Origin: Anaerovorax odorimutans DSM 5092
Lineage (GTDB): Bacteria > Bacillota > Clostridia > Peptostreptococcales > Anaerovoracaceae
Assembly (NCBI RefSeq): GCF_000426305.1
Contig: NZ_AUFC01000008.1
Span: 62,001 to 126,000, forward strand
DNA: 64,000 nucleotides
Direction of reading: 5' to 3'
The notes under the pieces are model-generated. The model ran no database searches. It was given only the letters and a program-made list of their open reading frames with translations, and had not been told where the DNA came from. A program made the position numbers and the translations under genes. Each line of letters begins with the position of its first letter. Position 1 is the first letter of the stretch. Positions 28,041 to 37,288 of the stretch are shown here, piece after piece.

Positions 28041-28957
28041 TAAATTGCCCCCTGTAAATCTATTTTCATTTCTTTTGCTGATTCTCTTGCTGCATCAGCA
28101 AAATTCATTTCATTATATCGTGAATCTTTTTTATACGCTGCAATAATTCCTCTGGAAGAATTTATAATACAGCCTAGTCCATCCTTGTCAAAAAAACCTT
28201 TTAAATCTTTACCTTTGCCGCCTTGAGCTCCATAACCGGGCACTAAAAAGAAGGTATGAGGCAATCTTTTTCTAAGATCTTCCCCTTGCTCTTTATAAGT
28301 AGCTCCTACAACTGCACCAATTTTACTGTAACCTTTTTTGCCCATCGCAAGTTCTCCCCATTTTGAAACTAAATCAGCAGTTTGTTCATAAAAAGTTTTA
28401 TCCAGATTTTCTACTTTTAAATCCTGAAGTTCACCGCTGCTGGGATTACTTGTCTTAACTAAAATGAAAAGACCTTTGTCCAATTCTTTACAAGGCTTTA
28501 TAAAAGGCTCAATACCATCAAATCCTAAATAAGGATTCAAAGTTACGGCATCTTCTTTCCAAAGATCAAAATATTCATCTTCAATAGAAATTCCTGCGAT
28601 ATGTCCGGCATAAGCCGCTGCTGTTGATGCAATATCTCCACGTTTAATATCGCCTATAATAATTAAGCCTTTTTTCTTGGCATAATCTATAGTCTCTAAG
28701 TAAGCTCTTAATCCTTCTAATCCATATTGTTCATACATGGCAATCTGAGGTTTGACTGCTGGAGCTATATCACAGATTCCATCAATAATTCCTTTATTGA
28801 ACTTTATAAACATTTCTGCTGCAGCTTTTGGTGTTTTTCCGTATGTTTCAAGCATCTCTTTTTTTATCATATCAGGTATCATCACATAAGTAGGATCAAG
28901 ACCTACTACTGTTGGATTTTCAAATTTTATAATCTTTTCTAACAATCTATCTATCAT
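28040..28957 (-). CDS. pyrF: Orotidine 5'-phosphate decarboxylase (type 2)
   Basis: Decarboxylates OMP to UMP, the last step of the pathway. The 305 residues are the long type-2 form (VGLDPTYVMIPDMI at the N-terminus, catalytic IIGDIKRGDIASTAAAYA near residue 100, phosphate site VPGYGAQGG), unlike the 240-residue form of Bacillus. The ATG at 28957 shares one base with the pyrC stop and has GGGAGG eight bases upstream; an earlier in-frame ATG lies inside pyrC and overlaps that ribosome site, so it is unlikely. Confidence 0.96.
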   Translation of the reverse strand: MIDRLLEKIIKFENPTVVGLDPTYVMIPDMIKKEMLETYGKTPKAAAEMFIKFNKGIIDGICDIAPAVKPQIAMYEQYGLEGLRAYLETIDYAKKKGLIIIGDIKRGDIASTAAAYAGHIAGISIEDEYFDLWKEDAVTLNPYLGFDGIEPFIKPCKELDKGLFILVKTSNPSSGELQDLKVENLDKTFYEQTADLVSKWGELAMGKKGYSKIGAVVGATYKEQGEDLRKRLPHTFFLVPGYGAQGGKGKDLKGFFDKDGLGCIINSSRGIIAAYKKDSRYNEMNFADAARESAKEMKIDLQGAI

Positions 28958-30279
28958 TATTTTGCCTCCCAAACAATTTCACCATTACAAATGGTATACT
29001 CAGCCTTACCCCATACATTAATTCCTGTAAATGGTGTATTTTTAGCTTTTGATAAAAATTCTTTCGGATCTATCATATATTTCTCTTCAATATCAATTAT
29101 CGCTATATCTGCTGCATAACCAACTTGCAAACTACCTCTTTTTAATCCTAATATCTCTGCCGGATTTGAGCTCATTTTTTCAATAAGTTTCAGTGGAGAT
29201 AATATCCCTGTTTTTACTAGATAAGTGTAACTTATAGGGAAACTCGTTTCAAGGCCAATAATACCAAATGGTGCCTTTTCAAAAGGTAAAGCTTTCTCTT
29301 CTTCACTGTGAGGCGCATGATCTGTAGCAATGGCATCCAAAGTGCCATCCTTCAGTGCTTCTCTTAAGGCAAGCATATCATCTTTAGTTCTCAGCGGAGG
29401 ATTCATTTTCATATTTGTCTTTGCCAGTGGTTTTTCTGCTACAATTTGCTGGTTTACTATTTCCCATTCAGTCATTGAAATATAATGGGGCGCTGTTTCT
29501 GCAGTAATCTTAATACCTTGCTTCTTTGCTTCACGTATTAAATTCACACTTCCTCTTGTACTCATATGTGATAAGTGTAATTTACAGCCAACTTTAGCTG
29601 CAAGCTCGATATCTCTTTTTACAATGTTTTCTTCTGCCTCTCTTGGAATACCTTGCAAACTCATCCCGTATGACACCAAGCCCTCATTCATAACACCGCC
29701 GGTTAAAGTATGATCTTCTGTATGATCAAATATAGGAAGATTTAATTCTTTTGCTTTTTTCATAGCTTCTTCCATCAAGTTTACATCCATTACTGACTTT
29801 CCGTCTTCACTTATTGCACAAATTCCATGACCCAATAATTCTTTACATTTTGTTTCTGCTTTGTTCATTTCATCTAAATCAGCTAATTGTTTTCCTTCCT
29901 GATTTTTAGTAATCGCACCTATGGGAAAAACATTGATTAATGATGCTTCTTTAGCTTTATTATCTACAAAAGAGACAATTTTTTCGTTATCTATTACCGG
30001 ATTGGTATTAGGCATACAACATACTGTAGTAAATCCACCTCTGGCTGCTGACCTGCAACCACTGGCTATATCTTCTTTATATTCATATCCCGGCTCTCTG
30101 AAATGGACATGCAAATCAATTAAACCGGGAACAACCCATTTTCCTTCTGCATCAATGAATTTCACATCATTATCATCCATGGGATCAACAATAACTCCAT
30201 TATTAATCCAAATATCACTGATTTCTTGAGTTCCTTTTACAGGATCAATAACCAAACCATTTTTTATACATAACTTCAT
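28957..30279 (-). CDS. pyrC: Dihydroorotase (class I)
   Basis: Cyclises carbamoyl-aspartate to dihydroorotate, using two Zn2+. The 440 residues carry the class I motif DLHVHFREPGYEYKEDI near residue 57, further ligand histidines in FDHTEDHTL and LHLSHMSTRGS, and the catalytic Asp in ATDHAPHS. It lies 48 bases after pyrI and overlaps pyrF by one base. Class I length and motifs are complete, so it should be active on its own. Confidence 0.97.
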   Translation of the reverse strand: MKLCIKNGLVIDPVKGTQEISDIWINNGVIVDPMDDNDVKFIDAEGKWVVPGLIDLHVHFREPGYEYKEDIASGCRSAARGGFTTVCCMPNTNPVIDNEKIVSFVDNKAKEASLINVFPIGAITKNQEGKQLADLDEMNKAETKCKELLGHGICAISEDGKSVMDVNLMEEAMKKAKELNLPIFDHTEDHTLTGGVMNEGLVSYGMSLQGIPREAEENIVKRDIELAAKVGCKLHLSHMSTRGSVNLIREAKKQGIKITAETAPHYISMTEWEIVNQQIVAEKPLAKTNMKMNPPLRTKDDMLALREALKDGTLDAIATDHAPHSEEEKALPFEKAPFGIIGLETSFPISYTYLVKTGILSPLKLIEKMSSNPAEILGLKRGSLQVGYAADIAIIDIEEKYMIDPKEFLSKAKNTPFTGINVWGKAEYTICNGEIVWEAK

Positions 30280-30327
30280 TTTCTGCTACTCCTCTACTTC
30301 TCTTTCTTATGATGTACATTATCCATT

Positions 30328-30759
30328 TTACTTACTGTTCATAGTAACTATCTCATCGCAATATTCACATCTGTATTCTTTATTTTCTTCGTCAATAAGA
30401 TGAAAAACATGTGGTACATTTGTTTCTACAGATGTAACACAACGTGGATTTTTACATTTAATTACGTTTGTTACTGTCTTAGGAAGTTCAAGTTTAATCT
30501 TCTTTTTAATAATATGATCTTCAATAATATTTACTGTGGCTTGATTATCAATTAGTCCCAATGCCGCTAAATCGATATCATCTAAATTTTGAAGTTTAAT
30601 AACATCTTTTCTTCCATATTTGTTGCTTGTTGCATTCATTATAAATGCCACTGTACCCTTTGATGCGTCAATATTTAAATAATCAAGAATCTTTACACCA
30701 AAGCCTGCCTTAATATGGTCTATAACAATTCCCTTTTCAATACTATTAATTACTACCAT
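30328..30759 (-). CDS. pyrI: Aspartate carbamoyltransferase regulatory subunit
   Basis: Nucleotide-binding chain that, with PyrB, forms the allosteric enzyme inhibited by CTP/UTP and activated by ATP. The 143 residues have the N-terminal effector domain (IEKGIVIDHIKAGFGVKILD) and the C-terminal zinc domain with four cysteines: CKNPRC and CEYC, spaced as in E. coli PyrI. The ATG at 30759 follows TTAGGAGG. pyrI here beside pyrB means the enzyme has enterobacterial-type allostery, matching the enterobacterial-type leader upstream. 11 bases follow pyrB. Confidence 0.96.
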   Translation of the reverse strand: MVVINSIEKGIVIDHIKAGFGVKILDYLNIDASKGTVAFIMNATSNKYGRKDVIKLQNLDDIDLAALGLIDNQATVNIIEDHIIKKKIKLELPKTVTNVIKCKNPRCVTSVETNVPHVFHLIDEENKEYRCEYCDEIVTMNSK

Positions 30760-30770
30760 CTCTTTACCTC

Positions 30771-31697
30771 CTAACAAGTTACACCTAAAACACTCATAAT
30801 CAAAGCCATTCTAATAAACATACCATATTTTGCTTGCTTAAAATAAAGGGCTCTCGGATCACTATCTACTTCAACTGCTATTTCATTAACTCTTGGAAGT
30901 GGGTGCAATACTATCATATCTTCTCTTGCTAATCTCATTTTTTCTAAGTCTAGTATATATCTATCCTTTAACCTTATATAGTCTTCTTCGTTAAAAAATC
31001 TTTCTCTCTGTACTCTTGTCATATATAATATATCCAAATCATGGATTACTTCTTCCATTTTTTGTACTTCTTTAAACTCTATATTATTTTTAATTAAAAC
31101 TTCCTTTATAACATAATTAGGCAATCTTAATTCTTCAGGAGAAATAAGTATAAATTTTATATTATTGTATCTGGAAAGAGCCTTTATTAATGAATGTACC
31201 GTCCTTCCAAATTTTAAATCTCCACAAAGACCTACTGTCAAATTATCAAAATGACCTTTTTCTTTTTTTATTGTCAATAAATCTGTTAAAGTTTGAGTAG
31301 GATGTTGATGGCCCCCGTCACCTGCATTAATTACAGGCATATCTGTACTCAAATGAGCAACTTTCGGTGCTCCCTCTTTTGGATGTCTCATAACCGCTAA
31401 ATCCACATAACATGCTACGGTTCTTATTGTATCAGAAATACTTTCACCTTTTGCAACTGAACTGGAATTAGGTTCAGAAAAACCTATTACTTGTCCTCCT
31501 AATCGCAGCATGGCAGCTTCAAAACTAAATCTTGTTCTTGTGCTTGGCTCGTAAAATAATGTTGCCATCAGTTTTCCTTCACAAGCCTTCGTATATTTTT
31601 GAGGGCACTCTATAATTTTATCGGCTAACTGAAAAAGTTCTTCTAATTCACTTGTTGTAAAATCCATAGGTTCTAATAAGCTTCTTCCTTTTAACAT
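30771..31697 (-). CDS. pyrB: Aspartate carbamoyltransferase catalytic subunit
   Basis: Condenses carbamoyl phosphate with aspartate, the first committed pyrimidine step. The 308 residues have the carbamoyl-phosphate motif [14 protein letters not shown] near residue 51, the catalytic His and loop in [12 protein letters not shown], and the aspartate site VLHPLPR. The ATG at 31697 follows GAAGGAGT and gives the family N-terminus [13 protein letters not shown]. The same frame stays open for a further 44 codons upstream through the terminator, but that extension is hydrophobic, foreign to the family and lacks a good ribosome site. First enzyme gene of pyrBICFKDE; expression is governed by the leader attenuator. 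Confidence 0.97.
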   Translation of the reverse strand: MLKGRSLLEPMDFTTSELEELFQLADKIIECPQKYTKACEGKLMATLFYEPSTRTRFSFEAAMLRLGGQVIGFSEPNSSSVAKGESISDTIRTVACYVDLAVMRHPKEGAPKVAHLSTDMPVINAGDGGHQHPTQTLTDLLTIKKEKGHFDNLTVGLCGDLKFGRTVHSLIKALSRYNNIKFILISPEELRLPNYVIKEVLIKNNIEFKEVQKMEEVIHDLDILYMTRVQRERFFNEEDYIRLKDRYILDLEKMRLAREDMIVLHPLPRVNEIAVEVDSDPRALYFKQAKYGMFIRMALIMSVLGVTC

Positions 31698-31718
31698 CGT
31701 GTATACTCCTTCCATACA

Positions 31719-31745
31719 TAAAAAAAGTCTTCCAAAAAGGAAGAC
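31719..31745 (-). terminator. Attenuator (intrinsic terminator) in the pyr leader
   Basis: In minus-strand sense GTCTTCC-TTTTT-GGAAGAC (31745-31727) then seven T. It stands between the leader ORF stop (31753) and the pyrB ribosome site, so transcripts must read through it for any pyr enzyme to be made. Confidence 0.9.
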
Positions 31746-31752
31746 ATAAATT

Positions 31753-31872
31753 TCAAATATTAATAAAAGAAATAGAAGAGAAACTAATACTGCCGATATA
31801 AAACGAATCCAAAAATACCGGTAAATCATGTAATCTTTTTAATTTTGTAACATCATATCTATTCCTATCCAT
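31753..31872 (-). CDS. pyr operon leader peptide (39 aa, pyrL-like)
   Basis: A 39-codon frame starting ATG at 31872 with a near-perfect ribosome site (TTAGGAGGAG, six bases before the ATG) and ending TGA at 31755-31753, seven bases before the attenuator hairpin. The peptide opens [14 protein letters not shown] and closes [12 protein letters not shown]. The last 70 or so bases are T-rich in the transcript (about 41 of 72 by my count), as in E. coli pyrL, where uridine-rich pausing couples ribosome position to termination. It probably acts through being translated rather than as a product. The sequence is not obviously homologous to E. coli PyrL. Confidence 0.65.
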   Translation of the reverse strand: MDRNRYDVTKLKRLHDLPVFLDSFYIGSISFSSISFINI

Positions 31873-31915
31873 AGTTTACTCCTCCTAATTTCTAAATTTA
31901 GCTTAAATCTTCAAT

Positions 31916-31944
31916 ATATTATCATAAAAAAATACTCAGGTCAA
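31916..31944 (-). promoter_or_regulatory. Sigma-A promoter of the pyr operon
   Basis: TTGACC (31944-31939), 17-base spacer, TAATAT (31921-31916) in minus-strand sense. Predicted start near 31909, 37 bases before the leader ATG. The -35 box lies inside the terminator hairpin of the upstream gene. Confidence 0.75.
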
Positions 31945-31957
31945 GTACCTAAGTATT
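31926..31957 (-). terminator. Terminator upstream of the pyr promoter
   Basis: AATACTTAGGT and ACCTGAGTATT form an 11-bp stem with one G-T pair and a 5-nt loop, followed by seven T on the minus strand. It ends the small membrane protein/MscS transcript. Confidence 0.9.
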
Positions 31958-31979
31958 TATATTTTTATTTTTTTATTTA

Positions 31980-32153
31980 TTATGACCTATGTCTAGAGTT
32001 ATATGTCAAAGCTGCTATTATATACAAAACACTTACTACAATCAGCATCTTAAGTACTGCCTCTTTGCTGTCACCAAATCCAGCAAATTTAGCAATCAGA
32101 CTGGCTATGACTATAGTTATCCAATAATATAATACCAAACTTACTTTACTCAT
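31980..32153 (-). CDS. Small two-span membrane protein (57 aa)
   Basis: A 57-codon frame from an ATG at 32153, with ACGGAGAA upstream, to TAA at 31980. It opens MSKVSLVLYYWITIVIASLI and has two hydrophobic stretches (about residues 5-23 and 36-50) with a short polar loop GFGDSKEAV and a basic tail RHRS. It lies 33 bases downstream of mscS on the same strand and before a strong terminator, so it is very likely co-transcribed with mscS. I do not recognise a family. A role beside the channel is possible but not shown. Confidence 0.65.
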   Translation of the reverse strand: MSKVSLVLYYWITIVIASLIAKFAGFGDSKEAVLKMLIVVSVLYIIAALTYNSRHRS

Positions 32154-32186
32154 AATAAAATTCTCCGTTTCTAAAGTTATTTAATT

Positions 32187-32969
32187 TTATTTTTTTAAGT
32201 TTACATCCAACTGTGGGAATGGTATTGATATACCTGCTTCATCAAAAGCTAATTTTACTTTTTCTTCTAAATAATATTTCACATCCCAATAATCTTCTGT
32301 CTTACACCAAACTTTTAAATCAATACCTATACTACTGTCATTATGTCCTGATACTCCAATAACAATATCTTCATCTTTAAAAACTTTATAATTTGATACT
32401 GCAACTGAACGCAGGATATCTTTTGCTTTGTCTATATCATCACCGTAACTGATTTGGAAATTACAATCTACACGTCTGTTTTCTGCTTTAGAATAATTTA
32501 CAACTGTAGAATTTGCCAATTTACCGTTAGGGATAGTAATTATTTTATTATCAAATGTAATTAATGTAGTATACAGCAAATCTATTTTTTCTACCTTCCC
32601 AGCTGTTTCATAATCTTCTATGTAATCACCTTTTCTGTAAGGTTTTGTACAAATAATCAGAATACCGCCGGCAAAGTTAGAAAGACTGTTTTGTAAGGCT
32701 AAAGCAACAGCAATTCCAGCAGCACCAAGCACAGTAAGGAAAGCCGTTGGTGGTATCCCCATTTTACTAAGTGCAGTAATCAGAACCACAATCCAAAGAA
32801 TTACTTTTATACAATTAATAATAAAAGTATGAATAACTTCATCAAGACCGCTTTTTACTAAAGCTTTTTTAACAATTTTACACACAATTTTTATAGCTAT
32901 ATACCCTACAATTAAAATAAGAGCTACAATGCCAATTTTAATAAGTAAGTTCATATATTTCTCTGGCAT
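32187..32969 (-). CDS. mscS: Small-conductance mechanosensitive channel (MscS family)
   Basis: Opens under membrane tension to release solutes after osmotic downshift. With the ATG at 32969 (AAAGGAG upstream) it has 260 residues, close to E. coli MscS. Three N-terminal helices are followed by the pore helix with the Ala/Gly pattern LGAAGIAVALALQNSLSNFAGG, then the beta domain (KGDYIEDYETAGKVEKIDLL) and the alpha/beta vestibule ending PFPQLDV. It follows typA by about 140 bases and probably has its own promoter. Confidence 0.95.
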   Translation of the reverse strand: MPEKYMNLLIKIGIVALILIVGYIAIKIVCKIVKKALVKSGLDEVIHTFIINCIKVILWIVVLITALSKMGIPPTAFLTVLGAAGIAVALALQNSLSNFAGGILIICTKPYRKGDYIEDYETAGKVEKIDLLYTTLITFDNKIITIPNGKLANSTVVNYSKAENRRVDCNFQISYGDDIDKAKDILRSVAVSNYKVFKDEDIVIGVSGHNDSSIGIDLKVWCKTEDYWDVKYYLEEKVKLAFDEAGISIPFPQLDVNLKK

Positions 32970-33094
32970 AATTATTCTCCTTTCACTAATAGATATTTTT
33001 TTATTATACACTACTCTACTCTAAAAGTGCAATCTATACTTGTTGTTTTTAAGAAAAGTAAGTGAAAATTTCAAAAAAAAGAAGTAAAAGTATG

Positions 33095-33124
33095 AAAAAA
33101 AGAAGTGACTATCTGCCACTTCTT
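33095..33124 (-). terminator. Terminator overlapping the end of typA
   Basis: In minus-strand sense AAGAAGTG and CACTTCTT flank a 9-nt loop, then seven T. The first arm is within the last typA codons and the stop codon is inside the loop. Confidence 0.85.
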
Positions 33125-34920
33125 CTACGTTCTAATTCTTTTAATAATTTCTTTCTGAGTCTTATATCATCAGGTACAATTTCCACTAATTCGTCATCGT
33201 TAATAAACTCCAGTGCTTCTTCCAATGTAAACACTCTTGGCGGTGACAATTTAATTGCATCATCACTTCCTGCAGCTCTCATATTAGTTGCTTTTTTTGC
33301 TTTACATGGATTTACTACCATGTCTTCATTTCGACTGTTCATTCCAACAATCATGCCTTCATATACTTTTGTACCCGGTTCTATAAACATGGTTGCTCTC
33401 TCACTTATATTAAATAAAGCATAAGGTGTGGATACTCCCTCTTCCTGTGCAATAATAGCACCATTTGTTCTTTGAGGTATTTCTCCCTTATATTCTTCAA
33501 AACACTCAAATCGCCTTACCATGGTGCCTTCTCCCCTAGTATCATTAATAAATTCTGTTCTATATCCAAGAAGTCCTCTTGTGGGAACAAAGTATTCCAA
33601 TCTTGAGTATCCATCTTTCCCTGACATACTCTTCATAATACCTTTTCTCACATTTAATTTTGAAATTACTGTACCTGAATATTCATCCGGAACATTTATT
33701 ACAACCTGTTCAATAGGCTCCAATTTTTTTCCATTTTCACCTCTGTGCATTATAACTTCAGGTTTTGATACTGCTAATTCATAACTTTCACGTCTCATAT
33801 TTTCTATCAGAATGGAAAGATGTAATTCTCCCCTGCCAGAAACTTTATATCCTTCAGTACCTTCTAAAGGCTCCACAAGCAGTCCAACATTTACCTCTAA
33901 TTCTTTTTCAAGTCTTTCTTTTAAATGTCTTGTAGTAACATATTTGCCTACTTTACCAGCAAATGGTGATTTATTTACCATAAAATTCATAGATAACGTT
34001 GGCTCTTCAATATGAATCATTTCCATTGGTAGAGGTTTTCCTAAATCACAAACAGTCTCACCGATTGATATATCCGCAATACCTGAAAGTACAACAATAT
34101 CTCCGCTTTCTGCTTCTTCTACAGGAATACGTTTAAGACCTTTATATACAAAAACTTGATTAATTTTTCTTTGTACAATACTGCCATCTGCCTGACAAAC
34201 AGTAACAGCTTCTCCCGACTTAATTTTTCCTTTTGATATTCTTCCAATGCCAAGTCTTCCAATATAATCATCATATGCGAGGGTTGAAACTTGTAATTGT
34301 AAAGGTTCATCGTTATAATCGGGATATGGATCTACATGTTTTGTAATAGTTTCAAAAAGAGGAATAATATCATTATTATCATCCTCCATTTCATATTTTA
34401 CAACTCCGTGCTTTGCCACACCATAAAGAATCGGAAAATCCAACTGTTTATCACTTGCATCAAGTTCCATAAACAATTCATAAACCATATCAACAACTTC
34501 CATTGCACGCTGATCTCTTTTATCTATTTTATTGATTAAAAGTATGGGATTTAACTTCATTTCCAAAGATTTTTGAAGTACAAATCTAGTTTGAGGCATT
34601 GGGCCTTCACTGGAATCAACTAATAAAATAACTGTATCTACAGTTTTAATAATACGTTCTACTTCCGATGAAAAATCAGCGTGGCCCGGAGTATCTACAA
34701 TATTAATCTTTATATCTTTATACATAACAGAACAATTCTTAGAATAAATTGTAATTCCACGTTCTCTTTCTATATCATTGCTATCCATAATACAGTCAAC
34801 TACATCTTCGTTATCTCTAAAAACTCCGCTCTGAGATAAAAATGCATCCACTAACGTTGATTTTCCTGCATCTACATGGGCAATTACTGCTATATTTATA
34901 ATCTTTTGTTTATTATTCAT
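33109..34920 (-). CDS. typA: Ribosome-binding GTPase TypA/BipA
   Basis: Translational GTPase of the EF-G-like superfamily that assists ribosome assembly and stress adaptation. The 603 residues are full length. G motifs are AHVDAGKST (G1), RGITI (G2), DTPGHADF (G3) and NKIDKRD (G4), followed by the beta barrel, EF-G-like domains III and V, and the TypA-specific C-terminal domain. It ends in a basic tail (KELERRRSGR) that overlaps its own terminator. Single-gene unit with no nearby functional partner. Confidence 0.97.
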   Translation of the reverse strand: MNNKQKIINIAVIAHVDAGKSTLVDAFLSQSGVFRDNEDVVDCIMDSNDIERERGITIYSKNCSVMYKDIKINIVDTPGHADFSSEVERIIKTVDTVILLVDSSEGPMPQTRFVLQKSLEMKLNPILLINKIDKRDQRAMEVVDMVYELFMELDASDKQLDFPILYGVAKHGVVKYEMEDDNNDIIPLFETITKHVDPYPDYNDEPLQLQVSTLAYDDYIGRLGIGRISKGKIKSGEAVTVCQADGSIVQRKINQVFVYKGLKRIPVEEAESGDIVVLSGIADISIGETVCDLGKPLPMEMIHIEEPTLSMNFMVNKSPFAGKVGKYVTTRHLKERLEKELEVNVGLLVEPLEGTEGYKVSGRGELHLSILIENMRRESYELAVSKPEVIMHRGENGKKLEPIEQVVINVPDEYSGTVISKLNVRKGIMKSMSGKDGYSRLEYFVPTRGLLGYRTEFINDTRGEGTMVRRFECFEEYKGEIPQRTNGAIIAQEEGVSTPYALFNISERATMFIEPGTKVYEGMIVGMNSRNEDMVVNPCKAKKATNMRAAGSDDAIKLSPPRVFTLEEALEFINDDELVEIVPDDIRLRKKLLKELERRRSGR

Positions 34921-35192
34921 TGAGAATTTCCTGCTTTCTTTTGCTTCTTTACTTATCTATTATAAGCCATTTTTTTACATTTATCTATTCAACCTTTTAA
35001 TTATATCAGAAAAAGTACAAATTGAACAGTTTTTATTTTTACCAATAATATAATAAAAATTGCAAATGTCCGCATTTTTTTAATTTATAATGTAATATTT
35101 ATACCTTTATAGTCTAAGATTTCACGGCCTTGTGTGCCATTGATAATAAACTAAAACATGATATCCTTGTTTAGGGTAGTGCCCTAGATTTA
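34921..35192. other. Intergenic region between typA and the V-ATPase operon
   Basis: AT-rich stretch of about 270 bases holding the typA 5' region. Apart from a short hairpin (TAGGG/CCCTA, 35172-35186) next to the V-ATPase terminator I see no open frame or recognised RNA. A slightly GC-richer patch near 35121-35145 has no identifiable function. Confidence 0.4.
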
Positions 35193-35229
35193 GAAAAGCC
35201 CCTTGTAGTCTCTCTACAAAGGGCTTTTC
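35193..35229 (-). terminator. Terminator of the V-ATPase operon
   Basis: GAAAAGCCC and GGGCTTTTC with an inner TTGTAG/CTACAA helix form a long hairpin 14 bases after the subunit D stop. The T run is partly within the stem. Confidence 0.85.
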
Positions 35230-35242
35230 ATTGTGAAACGAT

Positions 35243-35905
35243 TTACGCTTCTCTTTTTTTCTTTTCTTCCAATGCTTTTTTTAAAATAAGATCCTTAACT
35301 TTCATCATTCTGATAGTTCCAGCACGTTCATTTTCTTCCAACTTCATGGTTATATACTTAATGGTTTCCTGACAGTTTGGAATCATAACGTTCTCCAAGG
35401 CATTTACACGCCGACGAGTACGTTCAATTTCCTGTGCCAAAAGCTGAGCAGTTTTTTCGCTTTCTGCCAAACGCAATAAAGGTTCCATGGCATTAGAAAA
35501 CGAAAGTATTGCACTATCTAATTCACCTGAAGAAAAAGCAAGACCATAAGGATAAATATCTCCACTGCTCTCTTCTTTCTGGAAATCAAAAACAGGCACA
35601 TTTACGCTCATAATATTCTTTTTTGTAACCTTTACAGCAACAGTTTGCTGAGGTATCATTAAAGACTCACCCAAAACGCTTTCGCTTAAAACAGCTCTAG
35701 CAATAACAAAGTCTCTATAAGCATTTTCCAACGCTTTCTCCACCTCTTCACGCAAACGCATGTTTTCCCGCACGATATTTAAGAACTGCTTCATCAGCTC
35801 ATCCAGCTTATCTTTCAACAGCTTATGACCTCTTGTTGCCGTCTTAAGCTGCTGCTTTAATCTGGACATTTCCATACGGGTTGGATTGACATTTAATCTA
35901 GCCAC
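35243..35905 (-). CDS. ntpD: V-type ATPase subunit D
   Basis: Central rotor shaft subunit. The 220 residues begin RLNVNPTRMEMSRLKQQL and are almost wholly long antiparallel coiled coil at both ends, with a globular middle, as in all D subunits. The C-terminal helix ends in a basic tail (LEEKKKREA). Last gene of the operon, 6 bases after subunit B. It turns within the A3B3 head and contacts the membrane ring through C and F. Confidence 0.95.
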   Translation of the reverse strand: MARLNVNPTRMEMSRLKQQLKTATRGHKLLKDKLDELMKQFLNIVRENMRLREEVEKALENAYRDFVIARAVLSESVLGESLMIPQQTVAVKVTKKNIMSVNVPVFDFQKEESSGDIYPYGLAFSSGELDSAILSFSNAMEPLLRLAESEKTAQLLAQEIERTRRRVNALENVMIPNCQETIKYITMKLEENERAGTIRMMKVKDLILKKALEEKKKREA

Positions 35906-35911
35906 GACTCA

Positions 35912-37288
35912 TCACTCCCCGTCTGCTAAATATTTTTCCAGATATTCCTCACGAATACGCTTTAATTCACTCTTTGGTAACATACTAAGCAATTTCCATC
36001 CGGTTTCCAAAGTCTGTTCAATAGTTCTATCAGTTCTAAATCCCTGAGAAACATATTCCTTTTCAAATTCATCCGCAAAGTTTGAATAAATCAAATCGAT
36101 ATCGGATAATGCGGATTCACCCAAAATTGCCATCAATTCCTTTGCATCCTTACCACGAGAGTAAGCTGCAAATAACTGATTTAGAGTATCAGCATGATCC
36201 TCTCTGGTCTTGCCTTTTCCAATACCTTTATCCTTCAAACGAGAAAGGGATGGCAAAACATTGATTGGTGGCTGAATACCTTTTTTATAGAGGTCACGGC
36301 TCAAAATAATCTGACCTTCTGTAATATACCCTGTTAAGTCAGGGATAGGATGTGTCTTATCATCTTCAGGCATGGTCAAAATAGGAATCATTGTAATAGA
36401 GCCTTCTTTACCCTTCATACGACCAGCACGTTCATACATAGTTGCAAGGTCAGTATACAAGTAGCCTGGGTAACCACGACGACCGGGTACTTCCTTCTTT
36501 GCCGCAGAAACTTCACGCAATGCCTCTGCATAGTTTGTAATATCCGTAAGGATAACCAAAACATGCATCCCCTGTTCAAATGCCAAATATTCCGCTGCGG
36601 TTAATGCCATACGAGGAGTACAAATACGCTCTACCGCAGGGTCGTTTGCAAGGTTTACAAATACAACGGAACGATCAATGGCACCAGTGGCTTTAAAGTC
36701 ATTAATAAAGTATTCGGCATCCTCAAAAGTAATACCTATTGCTGCAAAAACTACAGCAAACTTTGAATCCGTACCACGTACCTTTGCCTGACGGGCAATC
36801 TGTACCGCTAGATTTGCATGGGGCAAACCTGCACCGGAGAAAATAGGCAGTTTCTGACCACGTACCAATGTATTCAGTCCATCAATGGCAGAAACTCCTG
36901 TCTGAATAAATTCTGCTGGATATTCTCTTGCCGCCGGGTTAATGGGTGCACCGTTAATATCTAAGCGTTTTTCTGGTATAATTTCCGGACCTCCATCAAT
37001 AGGTTTACCCATACCACTGAATACACGTCCTAAAATATCAGGTGATACACTAAAGTCCAAGCTTTTTCCAAGGAATCGAACTTTACTTTCAGCAAGGTTA
37101 ATCCCTGTTGCGCTCTCAAACAGCTGTACCAAAGCAGTATCGCCGTTTACTTCCAACACCTTACATCTTCTCACTTCACCGCTTGCCAGCTCGATTTCGC
37201 CAAGTTCATCGTATTTTACGTCTTCAACGCCTGTTACAAGCATAAGGGGGCCGGCAACTTCTTGAATTGATCTATATTCCTTTATCAT
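35912..37288 (-). CDS. ntpB: V-type ATPase subunit B
   Basis: Non-catalytic nucleotide-site subunit of the A3B3 head, 458 residues. It carries [18 protein letters not shown] in place of a true Walker A, plus [21 protein letters not shown] and PSLSRL, typical of B subunits. The ATG overlaps the end of subunit A by four bases (ATGA), so A and B are translationally coupled, which suits their 3:3 stoichiometry. The C-terminus forms the usual helical bundle. Confidence 0.97.
   Translation of the reverse strand: MIKEYRSIQEVAGPLMLVTGVEDVKYDELGEIELASGEVRRCKVLEVNGDTALVQLFESATGINLAESKVRFLGKSLDFSVSPDILGRVFSGMGKPIDGGPEIIPEKRLDINGAPINPAAREYPAEFIQTGVSAIDGLNTLVRGQKLPIFSGAGLPHANLAVQIARQAKVRGTDSKFAVVFAAIGITFEDAEYFINDFKATGAIDRSVVFVNLANDPAVERICTPRMALTAAEYLAFEQGMHVLVILTDITNYAEALREVSAAKKEVPGRRGYPGYLYTDLATMYERAGRMKGKEGSITMIPILTMPEDDKTHPIPDLTGYITEGQIILSRDLYKKGIQPPINVLPSLSRLKDKGIGKGKTREDHADTLNQLFAAYSRGKDAKELMAILGESALSDIDLIYSNFADEFEKEYVSQGFRTDRTIEQTLETGWKLLSMLPKSELKRIREEYLEKYLADGE

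Noticed and set aside
31698-31829. In-frame N-terminal extension of pyrB by 44 codons through the terminator
   Set aside because: It is hydrophobic, unlike any PyrB N-terminus, has a weak ribosome site, and overlaps the leader frame and attenuator. The ATG at 31697 has a strong ribosome site and the family N-terminus.
31697-31909. PyrR-dependent attenuator in the pyr leader
   Set aside because: I find no conserved PyrR-binding loop and no competing anti-terminator; the translated T-rich leader fits a different mechanism. A covariance search could still overturn this.
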